Shown piece after piece: positions 13,079 to 25,079 of a stretch of 64,000 nucleotides of DNA. How positions within the stretch are numbered: the stretch's first letter is position 1; each line of letters starts with the position of its first letter. Under the pieces are notes generated by a model. It saw only the letters and a program-made list of their open reading frames with translations, was not told the origin of the DNA and made no database searches. Source of the DNA: Dasypus novemcinctus (taxonomy: Eukaryota; Chordata; Mammalia; Cingulata; Dasypodidae); assembly GCF_030445035.2 (NCBI RefSeq), contig NC_080683.1:94263675-94327674 (forward strand), read 5' to 3'. A program made the position numbers and the translations under genes.

Positions 13079-13100
13079 CAGGCAGCAGTCAGGCAGCAGT
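13079..13100 (+). repeat. Tandem 11-bp duplication
   Basis: CAGGCAGCAGT occurs twice back to back, then CAGTC continues. It sits at the edge of the promoter-like patch. Confidence 0.85.
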
Positions 13101-13500
13101 CAGTCGATCCCGCCTAAAGGAGACCCTGCCCTCTTCCTATTGGCCAAGGGGGAAGTGACGGATGGCAGCAGGTGCTGTCCTTAGTCCCAGGCTCTCCAAT
13201 CAGCCCTAAGAGATCAGGAACCGAAAGGCTTCCGAGACCACTCAACTTTCCAGTAAAGAGTCCACGTATAGGGCGAACTTCTTGTGTACTTGAACATGAC
13301 CTGAATCTGAGAGTGTCTGGGTCTTAGAACAGTCTCGCTCCACCCTCAGTTTCTCCCAAACGACGCCGAGCCCACGGGCTAGGTCCCCGTGCTGCATATC
13401 GGGGCTTTGGGTGTGAAACGGCAGTTCCTACGTCAGCCTTCAGTCCAGAGTCAAACGCTTTTGGCTGGCGGGCAAAAATTAAGAAAACTCGAAAGGTTTT
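13100..13500. promoter_or_regulatory. Promoter-like GC-richer patch, no gene attached
   Basis: Within an AT-rich desert this stretch has raised CpG and several core promoter motifs: an inverted CCAAT (ATTGG, 13139-13143), a direct CCAATCA (13196-13202), AAGTGACGG near 13153 and a CRE-like TACGTCAG (13429-13436). No TATA box or coding exon is evident beside it. It could be an orphan promoter, an enhancer, or a chance cluster. Confidence 0.35.
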
Positions 13501-13520
13501 GACCCAGTCCTGGAGCCTGG

Positions 13521-14625
13521 TCAGGGCTAACCCCCGGAAAGTTGTTGCACAAATCGATGCTCATCAGGTGTGTCTAGGGAAGTTACATTCACTAAATCTG
13601 TTAAATCGAATTGTGGGTGATTAAAAAGGAAGTGGCCAGGAGAGAGGAAACATCCTTTGGGGCTAGGACCTCTCAGAGACTCTGGAATGGAGGGATCAGT
13701 GAATTTTATGTAGCTGCTTTTCCGAAGGTGCAGATTTAGGAGCTAAGGTGGGGGATATACCCAGCCAAGGATTTTGAGGTGATAACTATCTAGATACTAG
13801 TATTATATGCCTAAGGGCCAGAAAGTCTTTGACTTCTGAGAGCTCCAGTATTTCTGATTTGGGGCCCATTTTGCCCCTGGGGCTTCTCCAATGAACAGCT
13901 GACCGGCCTCTGGTGAGTATCAATAAACTCCGGGGCCTGAGATATGGAGCTGGGCTGACAGGCGCATCTGCTGCTTGTCCATCATCTTTTCTAGCCAATA
14001 GCAGTAGGGCCTGGGCAGTGAGGCCTGGGAAGGCCCTTACTCTCCCTCTCCTGTCGCAGTGCCAGATGAAGAAGTCATTACTACTTGGGCCTGGAAAAGA
14101 AACCAAGGATGTCTGGAGGGAATAAAAGAATGAGAGAACAGGATACAGTCAGCCAGTTGGTCACTGGAGCACATTACATCCTCTGGGCACTCTTTCCAGA
14201 TGCCTTGCATTTTTCAATGTGCAGCCACTTTCCCCATCCCTTCACTGGGGGAGTTCGAGGTTTTCAACGCCCTTGCACAATGTGCTCTCTGGGAGAGTGA
14301 CAGAGATGTCTTGAAAAAGAGAAAGCAGTGCAGCCCCCAAAAAGATTCAAAGTATCCTCGAGGTTCCAGATTAACTCAGAAGTCCAGTGAGGAGACCTGG
14401 CTCCCTAGGAGACATGAAATGTCACTTAGAGAAAGTGAGAATGAAATGATGAAACAAAGCAACCATTCAGTGCTTCGTCAAACCCTCTCGTTAATACCCA
14501 AATTGTCTTTGTGCTCAGGATGCACGTATCTTCCAGGGCTGCCTTCCATCCCTGTTTTCATCTCTTGTCTCCCAAAAGCCGAATGGTTGCTAATAGTGAT
14601 GACACTGATGATATCTTCCTTCTAA
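13521..14625. other. Unannotated sequence
   Basis: No recognised gene. A 141-codon plus-strand frame (14200-14625) has no familiar domain and lies beside the promoter-like patch, but nothing shows it is coding. Confidence 0.4.
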
Positions 14626-14629
14626 ACAA

Positions 14630-14845
14630 TGCACAACATTTACAAAGATTTTTCATGCCTTCATCTGATCGTAGATAAACCTGGGAAATAATAATATGTG
14701 GTGTCACTCCCATTTTAGAGAAGAAAATACTGAAGGTCAGAAAAAAATGCGGTCAAGCCCAGGCAGTGGAACCAAAAGAGTCCAAGGAGGAACTTGACCT
14801 CAAATGTTATGTTTCCAAGTCCAGGACTCTTTCCATACTCGTGGG
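14630..14845 (+). repeat. MIR-like SINE fossil
   Basis: Diverged MIR layout: CAACATTTACAAAG, then CCCATTTTAGAGAAGAAAATACTGAAGG and a 'caagcccaggcagtgg' core. Old and mutated. Confidence 0.6.
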
Positions 14846-16160
14846 TCACATTACATCAGCCCTGTTCACAACTCAAGTAACAGCAGTCAGCTGTGATCCA
14901 GAAGCAGAGGCAAGGTGAAATACGTAATATACAGCCCCTGGGAAATTTGATTGGGGTATGTTTCTGCCATGCTGTCATTTCCTTGAAGTAAGTCCCTTCC
15001 AAGCTACCAGTGTGTATGTGGGTGTGTAATTGTTCTTTTAATTTCAATCTGTCCATTGACTAACAAAACTTGGAGTGGCTGAATAATCTCAGCCTCTTTA
15101 GGAAGAACTTCCCCTCTCATTTGAGATTTGGTGACCTTTTTCTCAAGTCCCTGGGAAATGGAGAAAGGACAAGTAAGTCAATTGATTTATGCTGAAAAGA
15201 TCTAAAAGGTAGAGTTTTGCACTTGTGATGAATGGTAACTTTTTTTTTTTTACAAAGGCAATATGATTCACTTTATTAGCCCATAGAAAACAACTCTTAA
15301 CATTTAGAGGTAGAATTTGTGCAGAAAAACTTTAGATACGGCACAGCATGCACAGCAGAAATTTAGCTGTCCTCAAACTACTGTCAGTTTTTAATAATGC
15401 TATGTTTTCATTTTCACTTGCTCAGGAGCCATGCTTTTAAATGTTGCTTTCTTTATCCTTATCACTTTTTCACACAAAGAAGGTATATGTGACAGTAAAA
15501 CCTCTTTCCCACCCACCTTAAAACTATATAAGAAAAAAGGGCTTTATTGCTACCTTAAAATGAATAAAGTAAAACAACCTGCCCAGCCAGCATCTCATCA
15601 TTGTGAGGACAATAATTTTGCAGTTTTGACTTTCCTTGCCAATTAAGAGATTTGGATTAGAAACTGATGCTTGGACAGACTTTCACAGGCCCTTAGAGCA
15701 ACTCTTAGCTAACTTTAATTTCAAGTTTATCCCACTACAGACTTTTATTCCACCCTTAAATCCATTTTTTAACTCAGGTTGTAGGTACTGACACAAAAAA
15801 AGTGAATGAAGAAAAAAAGGAGGCATTAAGAAAACCAGCCCTGAAGCAGCCCTGTCCTGTGTGACCACAAACAAATTTTAAAATCTATTGAACCAATTAC
15901 ATCTTTTACTCTCTTTTAGGAACAAGCAGGAGATTATAGTTCTAAATTATTCCTTTCAGTATAATCAAAGATTAGCTATAAGTCTGATTCTTGAATTAGA
16001 CTAAAAGAATATTCCAGGGTGATGTCTGATTGATACAGTAGAAATAGCCTAAGTTTAAATAAAAAAGAAACTAATATTTAATATGCCTTTAACACAAATC
16101 ACAGTGAGATGGTAAAATTAAAAGAAAGTAAGTCACAACACCAACTCCTATACTACATAG
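14846..16160. other. Unannotated AT-rich sequence
   Basis: No gene or clear repeat. A 12-base T run is at about 15240-15252. Confidence 0.4.
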
Positions 16161-16162
16161 AG

Positions 16163-16345
16163 CACTGGTTCTCAAACTTCAGTATGCACCAGAATCACCC
16201 AGGAGGCTCGAGAAAACACGGATCACTGGACCCCACACTCAGCATTTCAGAGTCAGTGGGTCTAGAATGGGGGTCCCAGAACTTGCATTTCCTTCAAATT
16301 CCCCAGTGACACTGACCCTGCTAGTCTGAAGACCACTCTGTGAAA
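16163..16345 (+). mobile_element. MER5A-like hAT (Charlie) fossil
   Basis: Starts CACTGGTTCTCAAACTTC and proceeds through CACCAGAATCACC, a GGACCCCACACTCAG block, AACTTGCATTTCC and a decayed GACCACTCTGTGA end. This order matches the MER5A non-autonomous DNA transposon. The terminal inverted repeats are still recognisable. Confidence 0.8.
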
Positions 16346-16454
16346 ATCATGCCTACAGAGTAACTAAGAAATAGGAAACGATAAAGGACCTTTGGTTTTA
16401 AATCAAAGAAAATCATTGATGATCTAAAGAAAGAAGTTTCAGGGTAGAGGAGAT

Positions 16455-16790
16455 ACTTACTCAACAATTATGTACGTGCCCACTGTAGGTAAGGCGCTCT
16501 TTTAGATAGTGAGGATACAGTGGTGAACAAAACTGACAGGGACCACATCCTCATGGGGCTTATGTTCTAGTGGGGGGTGGGGCACATAAAAGGCAAGCAG
16601 TCACAAGTGCTAGAAAGAGAAATAGTGTGATAGAAAACGAAGGGGTGGCAAAGGGTCAGACCTGCTATCAGGAAGAGCCAATCTTAGGAGCCATATGTGC
16701 AGAGGCTCAAAGTAAGTGACGGAGTAAGCCATGATGAAGAGGGCTGTAGGAACTCTCTAGGCATAGGAATAGCAAAGGTCAAAGACAAAG
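16455..16790 (+). repeat. L2 LINE 3' fragment
   Basis: Shows the L2 3' order: GATACAGTGGTGAACAAAAC, CTCATGGGGCTTATGTTCTA, then an AGTGGGGGG-like block and later a GAGCCAT/AGGAACT series. Old and inactive. Confidence 0.75.
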
Positions 16791-19330
16791 TTTTCTGATA
16801 TTGTTGTTATATGTTTCACAACCAGTCCTCAAGCATTGACCAATGAAGGCATTTTGACTGGAAACACTTACGTTCTCCACTGAGGGGACATGAACATCAC
16901 TTGCACACACAAAGAAGCACACAAACAATTTCTAGAACTGAAAAGAGAACTGAAAAAAACAGCCAAAAAATGGATTCAACAAAGAAATTAAATGTCAGTA
17001 TATAGACCATTAGTGTAATATTATTAAAAGAATGTTATATGAGTATTGTTTAGCCAAATGTCAAAAACTGTCAATATATATGAAAAAAAGCAGTGGAAAA
17101 TGTCTAGAGTTAGAAGAAAGGATTTCAAAATGTGAAGCTAGAATAGCCAATGATCTAAACTTTTTAATTTAAGGAACATGAAAATATAAGAATAAAGCAA
17201 GTGATCCCTTCCTAGTGCGGAGGTTTCAAATGGTGATATTAATTAAATGACTAATAAAAATGAAAGAAAACAATCAGATAAAGTTTTTTTGAAAAGCAAA
17301 AATTACTCAGTTCAACTAGATTGTACCAGGATTAAAACTATATTTAAAAATTAACACTGATTTTATGTAATGTGAGGGACACAAAAATGACACAAATAAT
17401 GCAATTAGTATTTCCTTGGTTTAACACCTATTTTAAAAAGTAAAGGTTTTGACTTACGTGAAGAATGAAAAAATAACTTTCAATTTTAGACATTAATTTT
17501 TAAAGTTTTAGAGGGCAAGCCTAGGATAATGACACAAACATTGTTGATGAAGAAAAAGTGTGCAAGCCAGAATTTTAGCTGAAAACCAGACAACTTTTTT
17601 TTTGCCGAGGACAATGCATATTTTTATTTTGTTACCAGGAGGCATGGCCTCAACTGTGCAGCTAGTGATGAGATGTTGGGAACAATTCAAAAATTATATA
17701 TAATATCTGGATCTGCTCAAAGACAGAACATATCGATGAAACATATCAAGTATGACATTGCAACCACTCTCAGACACACAACAGGAATCCTGACTAAATG
17801 TTAAAGCAATTGAATTTAATTTGGTAAAGATATGTGGTGTTCTAGGAGAGTTAAGCAAAACCACAGAAGATTCCCCAAGAGTGAATCATGGACATTGGCA
17901 AGAAATGAAATTAATTTGTGCTAGACACAGCTATTGGTATGAGCTGTTGCTTGCTATTAATAATTTTAGAAAAAAAACATCAAAGAAACAAATAAATAAA
18001 ACTAGCGATTTCACTGACTAAGGGATTTTTTAACTTTTCAAAAATTAAAGATACATTTTTAAACCAAAAGAAACAACACATAAAATATGTCACAAAATCA
18101 TATTCCAGTAAATTGTAAGAAAATTAGAACATGGAAAAAATAGTTCACATGGCTATGAAGGATATGATTTATATATAAATAATTCTGAAATGAATTTCTA
18201 TTCATGCTATTTTCTGGCCACTATAAATCAAGTTATAGCTGACCAATATACTGTTATTTCTTATTTTCTTTAGAATACCTTGAGCTTAAAAAAATTTGGA
18301 GAAAAAGATCTTAAGAAATTCTCTATAAGTCTAGATATTGCTTTTAGAAACAGAGTATCACAAAATAAGCGATAGCAAATTATTATAAGGTGTAATTGGA
18401 TTAACTTGTAATAACAGTAATTTCTCACATGCTAACCCAAACAATATTTGAACCTGATATGTAGAATTCATGGTTCATCAACAATTTCAGTTGCTACTAG
18501 CTGAGCAGAACAAAGTTTCTCCAAATTGAACTTAATAAAAACTATCAAAGAACTATAGTGACTTAAGTGATGTTGCTTCGTTTGACACTGCTGTTAATGG
18601 AAACTAAATTATGCTAAAATCTTCATATAGTATAATTAGTATTTTGCGGACATGTATATAAAGTACAGGTTTTGTCATAATATGTTATGTTAAGTTATGT
18701 TACTCATCTGAACATCATCAGCCCATCAACAGAACACCTAAGCATGTGCCTTTTCCTTGCCAAATTTAACTCATAAATATATTTGCACACGAATTTTTCA
18801 TTTGTTCTTATAAAGAGTATTTTCAAGTAGAATAGAACCTATTCTGTTTTGCTAGCTTGATTTGTAACTTTAATATTTAGATAAATGGCATGTTTGTGCT
18901 TTCACAAATTAAGAACAGGTCTAAAGTTTTTACTCAAGTGGGGACAAAGACCTAAGACTTAGATTCTTCCATTTTGGGAGGTGTTTTAGACTGATGAATC
19001 ACATAGATGATCTCTTTAGCTTTTTCGCTCCTTTTTTCCCTCAGATGGCAGTCTCACAGATCACCTAATGTAGAGTCCCTTCTTGTACCTCCTTAGCCAC
19101 ATCCCCACAGCACACCCACTTATCCCCCACCGGGCCTGCCTGAGAGAGGAAGGAGGCCAGGTGGGGTTGTAGTAGAATGATAGGGCCCAGCATGTTTCCA
19201 GGATGAAGAGAAGCAGTAATGGCAATGGGAGGGTGAAAGAAAAAAAAAAAGGATAAAAGAGAAAATTGGGTCCTAAAGAGTTGGCAAGTGGTAAGGGTGG
19301 TGAGGATTTGAGGAGACATCTCTTGGAGCT
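16791..19330. other. Unannotated AT-rich desert
   Basis: About 2.5 kb of AT-rich sequence with no recognisable coding exon, RNA gene or confident repeat. A GC-richer patch at 19060-19200 holds only chance frames. Confidence 0.4.
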
Positions 19331-19334
19331 GTCT

Positions 19335-19510
19335 TGGTTTGCTAAAGGCTGCTGGGAGCAACATACCAGAAATGAGTTGGCTTTTATAATGTGAATGTAT
19401 TAGGCTAAAAGCTTACTGTTCTGAGGCCGTGGAAGTGTCCAAGCCAAGGTATCACCAAAAGATGCTGTCTCACCAGGTTGCAGCTGTGGAAGATCAGGCA
19501 CATGGTGGTA
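19335..19510 (-). repeat. LTR-like repeat fragment, copy B
   Basis: TTGGTTTGCTAAAGGCTGCT...ACCAGAAATGAGTTGGCTTTT...TTACTGTTCTGAGGCC resembles the left ends of the units at 7115, 29202 and 31008. Only the first ~170 bp are present. Confidence 0.45.
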
Positions 19511-19586
19511 TCATCTAAAGATGCTTTTTAGGACCCTTGAAAAACTTTGAACTGTCACAACAGCCATCTCTTTTTCTGAGTTAAAG

Positions 19587-19790
19587 ATTGAGATGGATGG
19601 ATGGATGGATAGATATAGGTGATAAATAGGTAGATAATTGATACAGATACAGATAATATAAATATAATATAAATAGACAACAAGTGAAATTGAACTGTAT
19701 ATAAATACAGATGAAGATACAGATAGATGATAGATTAAATATATGATAGATGATGGATAGCTGGATAAGTGGATGATATAAATGAGAGAT
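19587..19790 (+). repeat. GATG/GATA-type tetranucleotide microsatellite
   Basis: Begins with GATGGATGGATGGATGGATA and decays into imperfect GATA/GATAG/ATAGATGAT units. Likely polymorphic at its pure end. Confidence 0.9.
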
Positions 19791-19919
19791 ATTAAGTGTA
19801 GATAAGTGGTTGATAATAGATAATGAATAATTTTGAGATATAGAAGAGATATTGGCACAATTTTCTCATAAATGAATAAGGGGATGTCATCTGCTTAGAG
19901 TAGGTAGGGCAGTAACAGT

Positions 19920-20025
19920 CATGTATTACATAAGTATGTATTGAGAGCCTACTATGGGTTTTGCATTGTGATAGATCTTGTGGTAACAATGGTGAGCAAA
20001 AAACCCTCTCTTACGGAGTTTAAAA
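19920..20025 (+). repeat. L2-like fragment
   Basis: ATGTATTGAGAGCCTACTAT followed by GTAACAATGGTGAGCAAAA and CTTACGGAGTTTA matches the start of the L2/MIR-related 3' motif. Short and diverged. Confidence 0.55.
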
Positions 20026-20313
20026 GCAAAAGGGAGGCATAGAAATTCATCGAATATGCACATCATTGAATATATTATCCACCTGAGTTCTAAGATGAAA
20101 GTGTTTAACAAAAGAGAATTAGTAACTTGAGGAATTTGGGGGAAAGTTTGAAAAGGCATATTAAATACATCATAACACAGAACTTTTAGAACCAAAAGAA
20201 AGCAGAAGTGAGAGTAAGGCTCAGCCCCATATCTAACATCTCAGGGCTCTGAAAGAGACTCACTGTGTGACTGGGAATACCACTTTTTATTCTTTTATAA
20301 ATTATAGCTTACT

Positions 20314-20735
20314 TTTTTTTTTAAGATTTATTTTATTTATTTCTCTTCCCCTCCCCCCCGCCCCAGCCGTCTGTTCTCTGTGTCCATTTGCTGTGTTGTA
20401 TGCTGTTCTTTGTCCGCTTCTGTTGTTGTCAGCGGCATGGGAATCTGTGTTTCTTTTTGTTGCATCATCTTGTTGTGTCAGTTCTCCATGTGTGCAGAAG
20501 CATTCCCGGGCAGGCTGCACTTTCTCTTGCGCTGGGAGGCTCTCCTTACAGGATGCACTCCTTGCACGTGGGGCTCCCCTACCCGGGGGACACCCCTGCG
20601 TGGCACGGCACTCCTTGCGCGCATCGGCACTGCGCATGGGCCAGCTCCACACGGGTCAAGGAGGCCCGGGGTTTGAATCGTGGACCTCCCATGTGGTAGA
20701 TGGACTCCCTAACCACTGGGCCAAGTCCTCTTCCC
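20314..20735 (-). mobile_element. DAS-III-like SINE, full length
   Basis: Same architecture as the copy at 1686, with a T-run tail at the low-coordinate end and the tRNA-like head (revcomp of AACCACTGGGCCAAGTCC) at the other. An imperfect duplication TATAGCTTACT / TATAGCTCACT flanks it (20303, 20736). Confidence 0.88.
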
Positions 20736-20954
20736 TATAGCTCACTTCTTGATCTCAAAAAACTTTTTTTAAATCTAAAACATCTCTAAAAATAAAGTTT
20801 CTTATTATTAAAAAAAAGTAAATTATCTCATCTACAGATCAATCAGCAGCTCATGATCTTCATGTAAATAGTTAACTAAAAATAATATGATAAATGTAAT
20901 ATTACTCAATAAATGGTTTTGTACTAAGTGTAAAATAAAGGAAATATACAAAAA

Positions 20955-21290
20955 TCTAGGACTGAATCAAATGTCCTTCCACTGGTGAATGGATAAGCAA
21001 ATTGTGATATGATAGAATACTACTCAGCAGTGAAAAGGAAAAAACTACTAACATAGGCAATAACATGGATAATCTCAAATGCATTGCTAATTTTAAAAAG
21101 CCCATGAATATGGCTATACATTTTATAATTCCATTTATATGGCATTCAGAAAAAGCACAATCACATGGACAGAAAAGCTATCAGTGGTTGTAGGAGGATG
21201 GGGTGGGAATTTTTTTTTTTTTTTTAGCTATGCAACTGTACTACATCTAGATTGCAGTTTTCATTTATTAAAACTCATTAAACCATCCCC
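20955..21290 (+). repeat. L1 3' end fragment
   Basis: CAAATGTCCTTCCACTGGTG, AATGGATAAGCAAATTGTG and AATACTACTCAGCAGTGAAAA follow the standard L1 3' UTR order. Diverged and truncated. Confidence 0.75.
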
Positions 21291-22585
21291 TGAAAAAGGT
21301 AAATTTTTCTGCATATAAATTGTCTTAGTAAAAAATTGTTATAATGTATCCAAGAAAAAGAAAAAATATATAAAGAAATGTTGCAGAGCTATGACTTGGT
21401 AAGTGATTTTTCTCCAATTTCTTGCATCTTCAGTTTTTGACACCCCACTCATAGATGTGATATATTCTTAGTTAATAACTACAAGTTGGAAGTCAAGAGT
21501 AAGTGGAAGTAATTGATGTATTTTCTCACTCTCTTGACAAACCTCAGCAGATAGACTGGAAATGCAACCACAAATCAGATCACTCTTATACAGTTCACTT
21601 AATTTATACGATTCCATTTAAATTCTGAAGTGCACTTATGCCTCACATTTAACCCAGACTAGAAAGTCATCTCATTTGAACCCTATCTTGGTTATGTAGA
21701 AATGGTGCTAAGTAAAATGTTTTGAAATTCCTTAAGAGACTGAAAAACATAAATGAGCAGTTACTACAAGCTGTAATCCAATCCTCCAGCAGTTGTAAAG
21801 AAGCTGAACTTTTACAATAAAGATTTTATGGGAAATGTTCTCCTGAATTGTTTGCCATGATAATCCATTGGAATAAATTGATATGGTGACCCAATTTAAC
21901 AACTGTGGGCTTCAACCATGCAATAATTTAAACAAAGAACACTTGTTCTTGGAGAAGATAATTATCCTCTGTGCACCCTGAAGTTCATAGTTAAATGTAT
22001 CTGATTACCTACACTAGCGTACATTTCTTTCCTTTTCCAACAGCTGAGTGATGTAAGACTTGAGGTGCAATTGTTATTTCCCAAGCCACTTTTCCAAAGA
22101 TCTTGCAGATCTACCCACTCTGCCCAATAAGGAAACTCCCAAATTTTAACAAACAGGCATTTTCCCCCTAAAACTTCTGGATATTTTCCAGGAGTCCTGA
22201 TCAGTTAGGAGATGATGAATTAGTTCTATTTTTTTTTCCTTTTTTCCTAAATCTAACTCTCGTAAGACTTCATATACAAATGTGAATTACTCCTTAGTAA
22301 AGATGGGAATTATTTAAATCATAAAGAAGAACCCAGATAACAAAAGCAAGGAAAAGATAAACATTATTAGATCCAACCTATGCATGTAAATTTCTGAAAC
22401 TCAAATCTTCTAAAGAAGAAAAGATTTAAATTCCTTTTAAGTAGGCAATGCCTTCTTAAAATGTCTTGGAAAATTACTTCAGGAATATGTTCAGCTCCTT
22501 TGGTGTTAGCCTCTGTAAGTAATATTCTGGAATAGTCAATAATAAGCACGTTCTTTTAGAAAATAAAAATGAGAGCCCAACTCCA
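21291..22585. other. Unannotated AT-rich sequence
   Basis: No gene seen. The stretch 21880-22100 has single-copy character and motifs such as GATAATTATC and an E-box CAGCTG (22043-22048), but nothing beyond that supports function. Confidence 0.35.
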
Positions 22586-22589
22586 ACTC

Positions 22590-23005
22590 TATATATGAGG
22601 TTAGTATAACAAAACCAGCTAAGGATCCTACAAGAAAGGGACATAACAATACAATTTCACTAACAAAAGTAGATGAAAAAATTCTAAACAAGATATTAGC
22701 AATTGAACCCAGAAACTTGAAAAAGATGAGATATCATAACCATGGTTGGTTACTATTAGAAAATCAATTAACGTAATTCACCACATTAACAGGTAAAGGA
22801 GAAAATTCTAGTCATCCTCACACAGAAAAATTTATTTGGTAAAATTCAATACCTATCATAATTTAAAAAATAAACTCTTAGCAAACTAGTGAAAGATGGA
22901 AACTTCTTTGCTCTGATAAATGGCTTCTGCAAAAATCTGGAGGGAAATTACATATTTAATGAGAAATGTTTTAAATAGTCCCTCTATCATTAAGAATAAG
23001 GCAAG
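22590..23005 (+). repeat. L1 ORF2 fragment
   Basis: Reads like the reverse-transcriptase region of L1: AAAATTCTAAACAAGATATTAGC, CATGGTTGGTTACTATTAGAA, TCAATTAACGTAATTCACCACATT and GGTAAAATTCAATACC. Frames are broken throughout. Confidence 0.75.
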
Positions 23006-23009
23006 ACGA

Positions 23010-23989
23010 TGGCAATGGGCTAACAGGCAGAGCTGAATGCTCTCACAAAAACATGGAAAAAGAGCCAAAAGCTATTTGAGAGACCTGTTTTGGGGGTCAG
23101 CAGTGCTAGACAACTCCCAGGAGGGTGAGGGACAGAGAGATGAGACACGGAAAAGCCAAAAAAACAAAAATGTGTTACCAAGGCCCAGTGGAGGCAAGGA
23201 AGGGCTCCCCCAAGATCTTAAGCTGGGATAAAACCCCTGGCCCACTGCAGCCAACTGAGAGGGGAACAAACATCTTCCTCCTTGTCAGCTTTCTCAAGGG
23301 AAAAGGGAGGGGAGGTTGGGGTGCTTTTCTTCAGTAAATTTGGCCAGCAGAGCTGCTTTTAATCCCCAATCTTAAAATTCAACACAGGAACACTGAAAAC
23401 CCGAGACTGAAAAACCTCAGTGGAATGGTGTGCTGATGGGCGCCATCTGCTGGCATGTCTGGAAATTGCATGGACAAAAATTGTTCTGTGTGCTCTCTGT
23501 ATCCAACCCCTGGGAGAAAATCTGCACCACACTCACATGTCCCTAGCCAGATTTTGAAAACTTAAGCCAGGAAATTTTAAAGACTTAGAGTAAACTGAAC
23601 CAAATATCAAAGAAGAGCTGTGGGGGAAAAACAGCAATAGGCAAGAGAGAGAAATTGGCCATTAGAGTAAATTCACCAACATATTTAGATGCTTAGATAT
23701 CAGCAAAAAATTACAAGCCATACTAGGAAACAGGAAGAGGTGGCCCAGCCAATAGCGCAACCAAATATCCTGAAGAGATACAGGATTTAGGACAATTAAT
23801 CAGTGATAATAACACAACTCTCCTAAATCATTTCAAAGAATTTAAAGAAAATATGACTAAAGAAATAAAGAATTTTAAGAAGGCACTGGGATAGCATAAA
23901 AGACAATTTGAAAGCATGCCAAAAAAAAAAAAAAAAGTAACAGACCTTATGGGAATGAAAGACATGATAGATGAGATCAAAAACACATG
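23010..23989 (+). mobile_element. L1/HAL1-type 5' UTR and ORF1 start
   Basis: A purine-rich, GC-richer leader (to about 23560) passes into an ORF1-like stretch (23750-23989) with coiled-coil-type sequence TTTCAAAGAATTTAAAGAAAA and ACATGATAGATGAGATCAAA. Element continues after a foreign insertion at 24254. The two parts are old and contain frameshifts. Confidence 0.55.
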
Positions 23990-24253
23990 AGAAGTATGGA
24001 CACCCAGCATTGAGGCCCCATAAGGGCCCCCGCCCCGCCCCCCGCTGCCCCCCTCCGGGGCTGCGCCTGTGGGGAGGTGGGCCTGGGCCGTGTGGTCAGG
24101 GCCCCCCTGCCACAGCTGCCCAACAGGCCTCGGCTGCAGCGCTGGGGGTGGGGAGGGTGAGCAGAGCACTGCCAGGCAGGGTGCCCGGGGCGGGACTGCG
24201 CAGGAAGGATTTTCTTTTGATAAAAGAGTCTGTCCTCAAAAAAAAAAATTCAT
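23990..24253 (+). mobile_element. GC-rich insertion with 3' A-run inside L1 ORF1
   Basis: It interrupts the expected ORF1 sequence (…GATCAAAAACACAT | …CATTAGAGGCACGTAAG). The insert is very GC-rich (24019-24200), passes to TTTTGATAAAAGAGTCTGTC and ends in about 12 A residues. That is what a truncated, polyadenylated transcript retroposed by L1 would leave. Its source gene is not recognised, and target duplication is at most a few bases (CAT). Confidence 0.5.
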
Positions 24254-24910
24254 TAGAGGCACGTAAGAGCAGATTTGAATTACCTGAAGACAGAATTAGT
24301 GATTTTGAAGACAGAACATCTGAACTGGAAAAGACAGGAGAACAGAAAGAGAAGAGAATGGAAAAAATGGAACAGTCTCAGGAAATTGAATGACAATGAG
24401 AAACGCACAAATATTTGTATTATTGGTGTCCCAGAAGAAGAGAATGGAAAAGGGGCCGAAAGAATATTTGAGGAAATATTGACCAAAAACTTCCCAACCT
24501 TTATAAATATAAATATCCACAAAGGATGACGCACCTCAAACATAATAAATCCAAATAGATCTACCCTGATATTCTTACTATTCAGAATGACAAATATCAA
24601 AGATAAAGAGAGGATTCTGAAAGGAGCAAGAGAAAAACAAAGCATCACATACAAGGGAAACTTGATAAGAATAAGAGCTGACTTCTCATCAGATACCATG
24701 GAGGAGAGAAGAAAGTGATATGATGTATTTAAGGTATTGAAAGAGAAAAACTCCCAACCAAGAATTCTGTATCCAGCAAACCTATCCTTCAAAAATAATG
24801 GTTAGTTCAAAGTCTTCATAGAAAAACAAAACCTGATAGAATATGTTACTTATAAAACAGATTTACAAGAGATGCTAAAGGGGGTGCTGCAGCCCGAAAG
24901 GAAAACAAAA
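24254..24910 (+). mobile_element. HAL1-like / L1 ORF1 remainder
   Basis: Frames at 24275-24529 contain the L1 ORF1 RNA-binding-domain signature (RTNICIIGVPEEENGKGAE, then FEEILTKNFP). The DNA after it (CGCACCTCAAACATAATAAA, ACCAAGAATTCTGTATCCAG, GAGATGCTAAAGGGGGTGCT) follows the ORF1-then-3' end order of half-L1 (HAL1) elements rather than leading into ORF2. At least one frameshift separates the coiled coil from the RNA-binding part. Confidence 0.65.
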
Positions 24911-25079
24911 TGGAGCACTGCCACACTGCATGGACAGTAGTTCACATCGTAGTTCACACTCTCCACTAGTCCATCCAATGCGTTATGGCAGGATATACAA
25001 TGTCCTCCATCAGCAAAAATAAATTAGAAAATGTAAGTTTAAAAAGATACCATTTTTTAAAAAAGATAATAAAAAAATG

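Noticed and set aside
20267-20740. 157-codon plus frame
   Set aside because: Covers a DAS SINE. The same peptide pattern appears at 1632, 6575, 25124 and 26347 because the SINE recurs.
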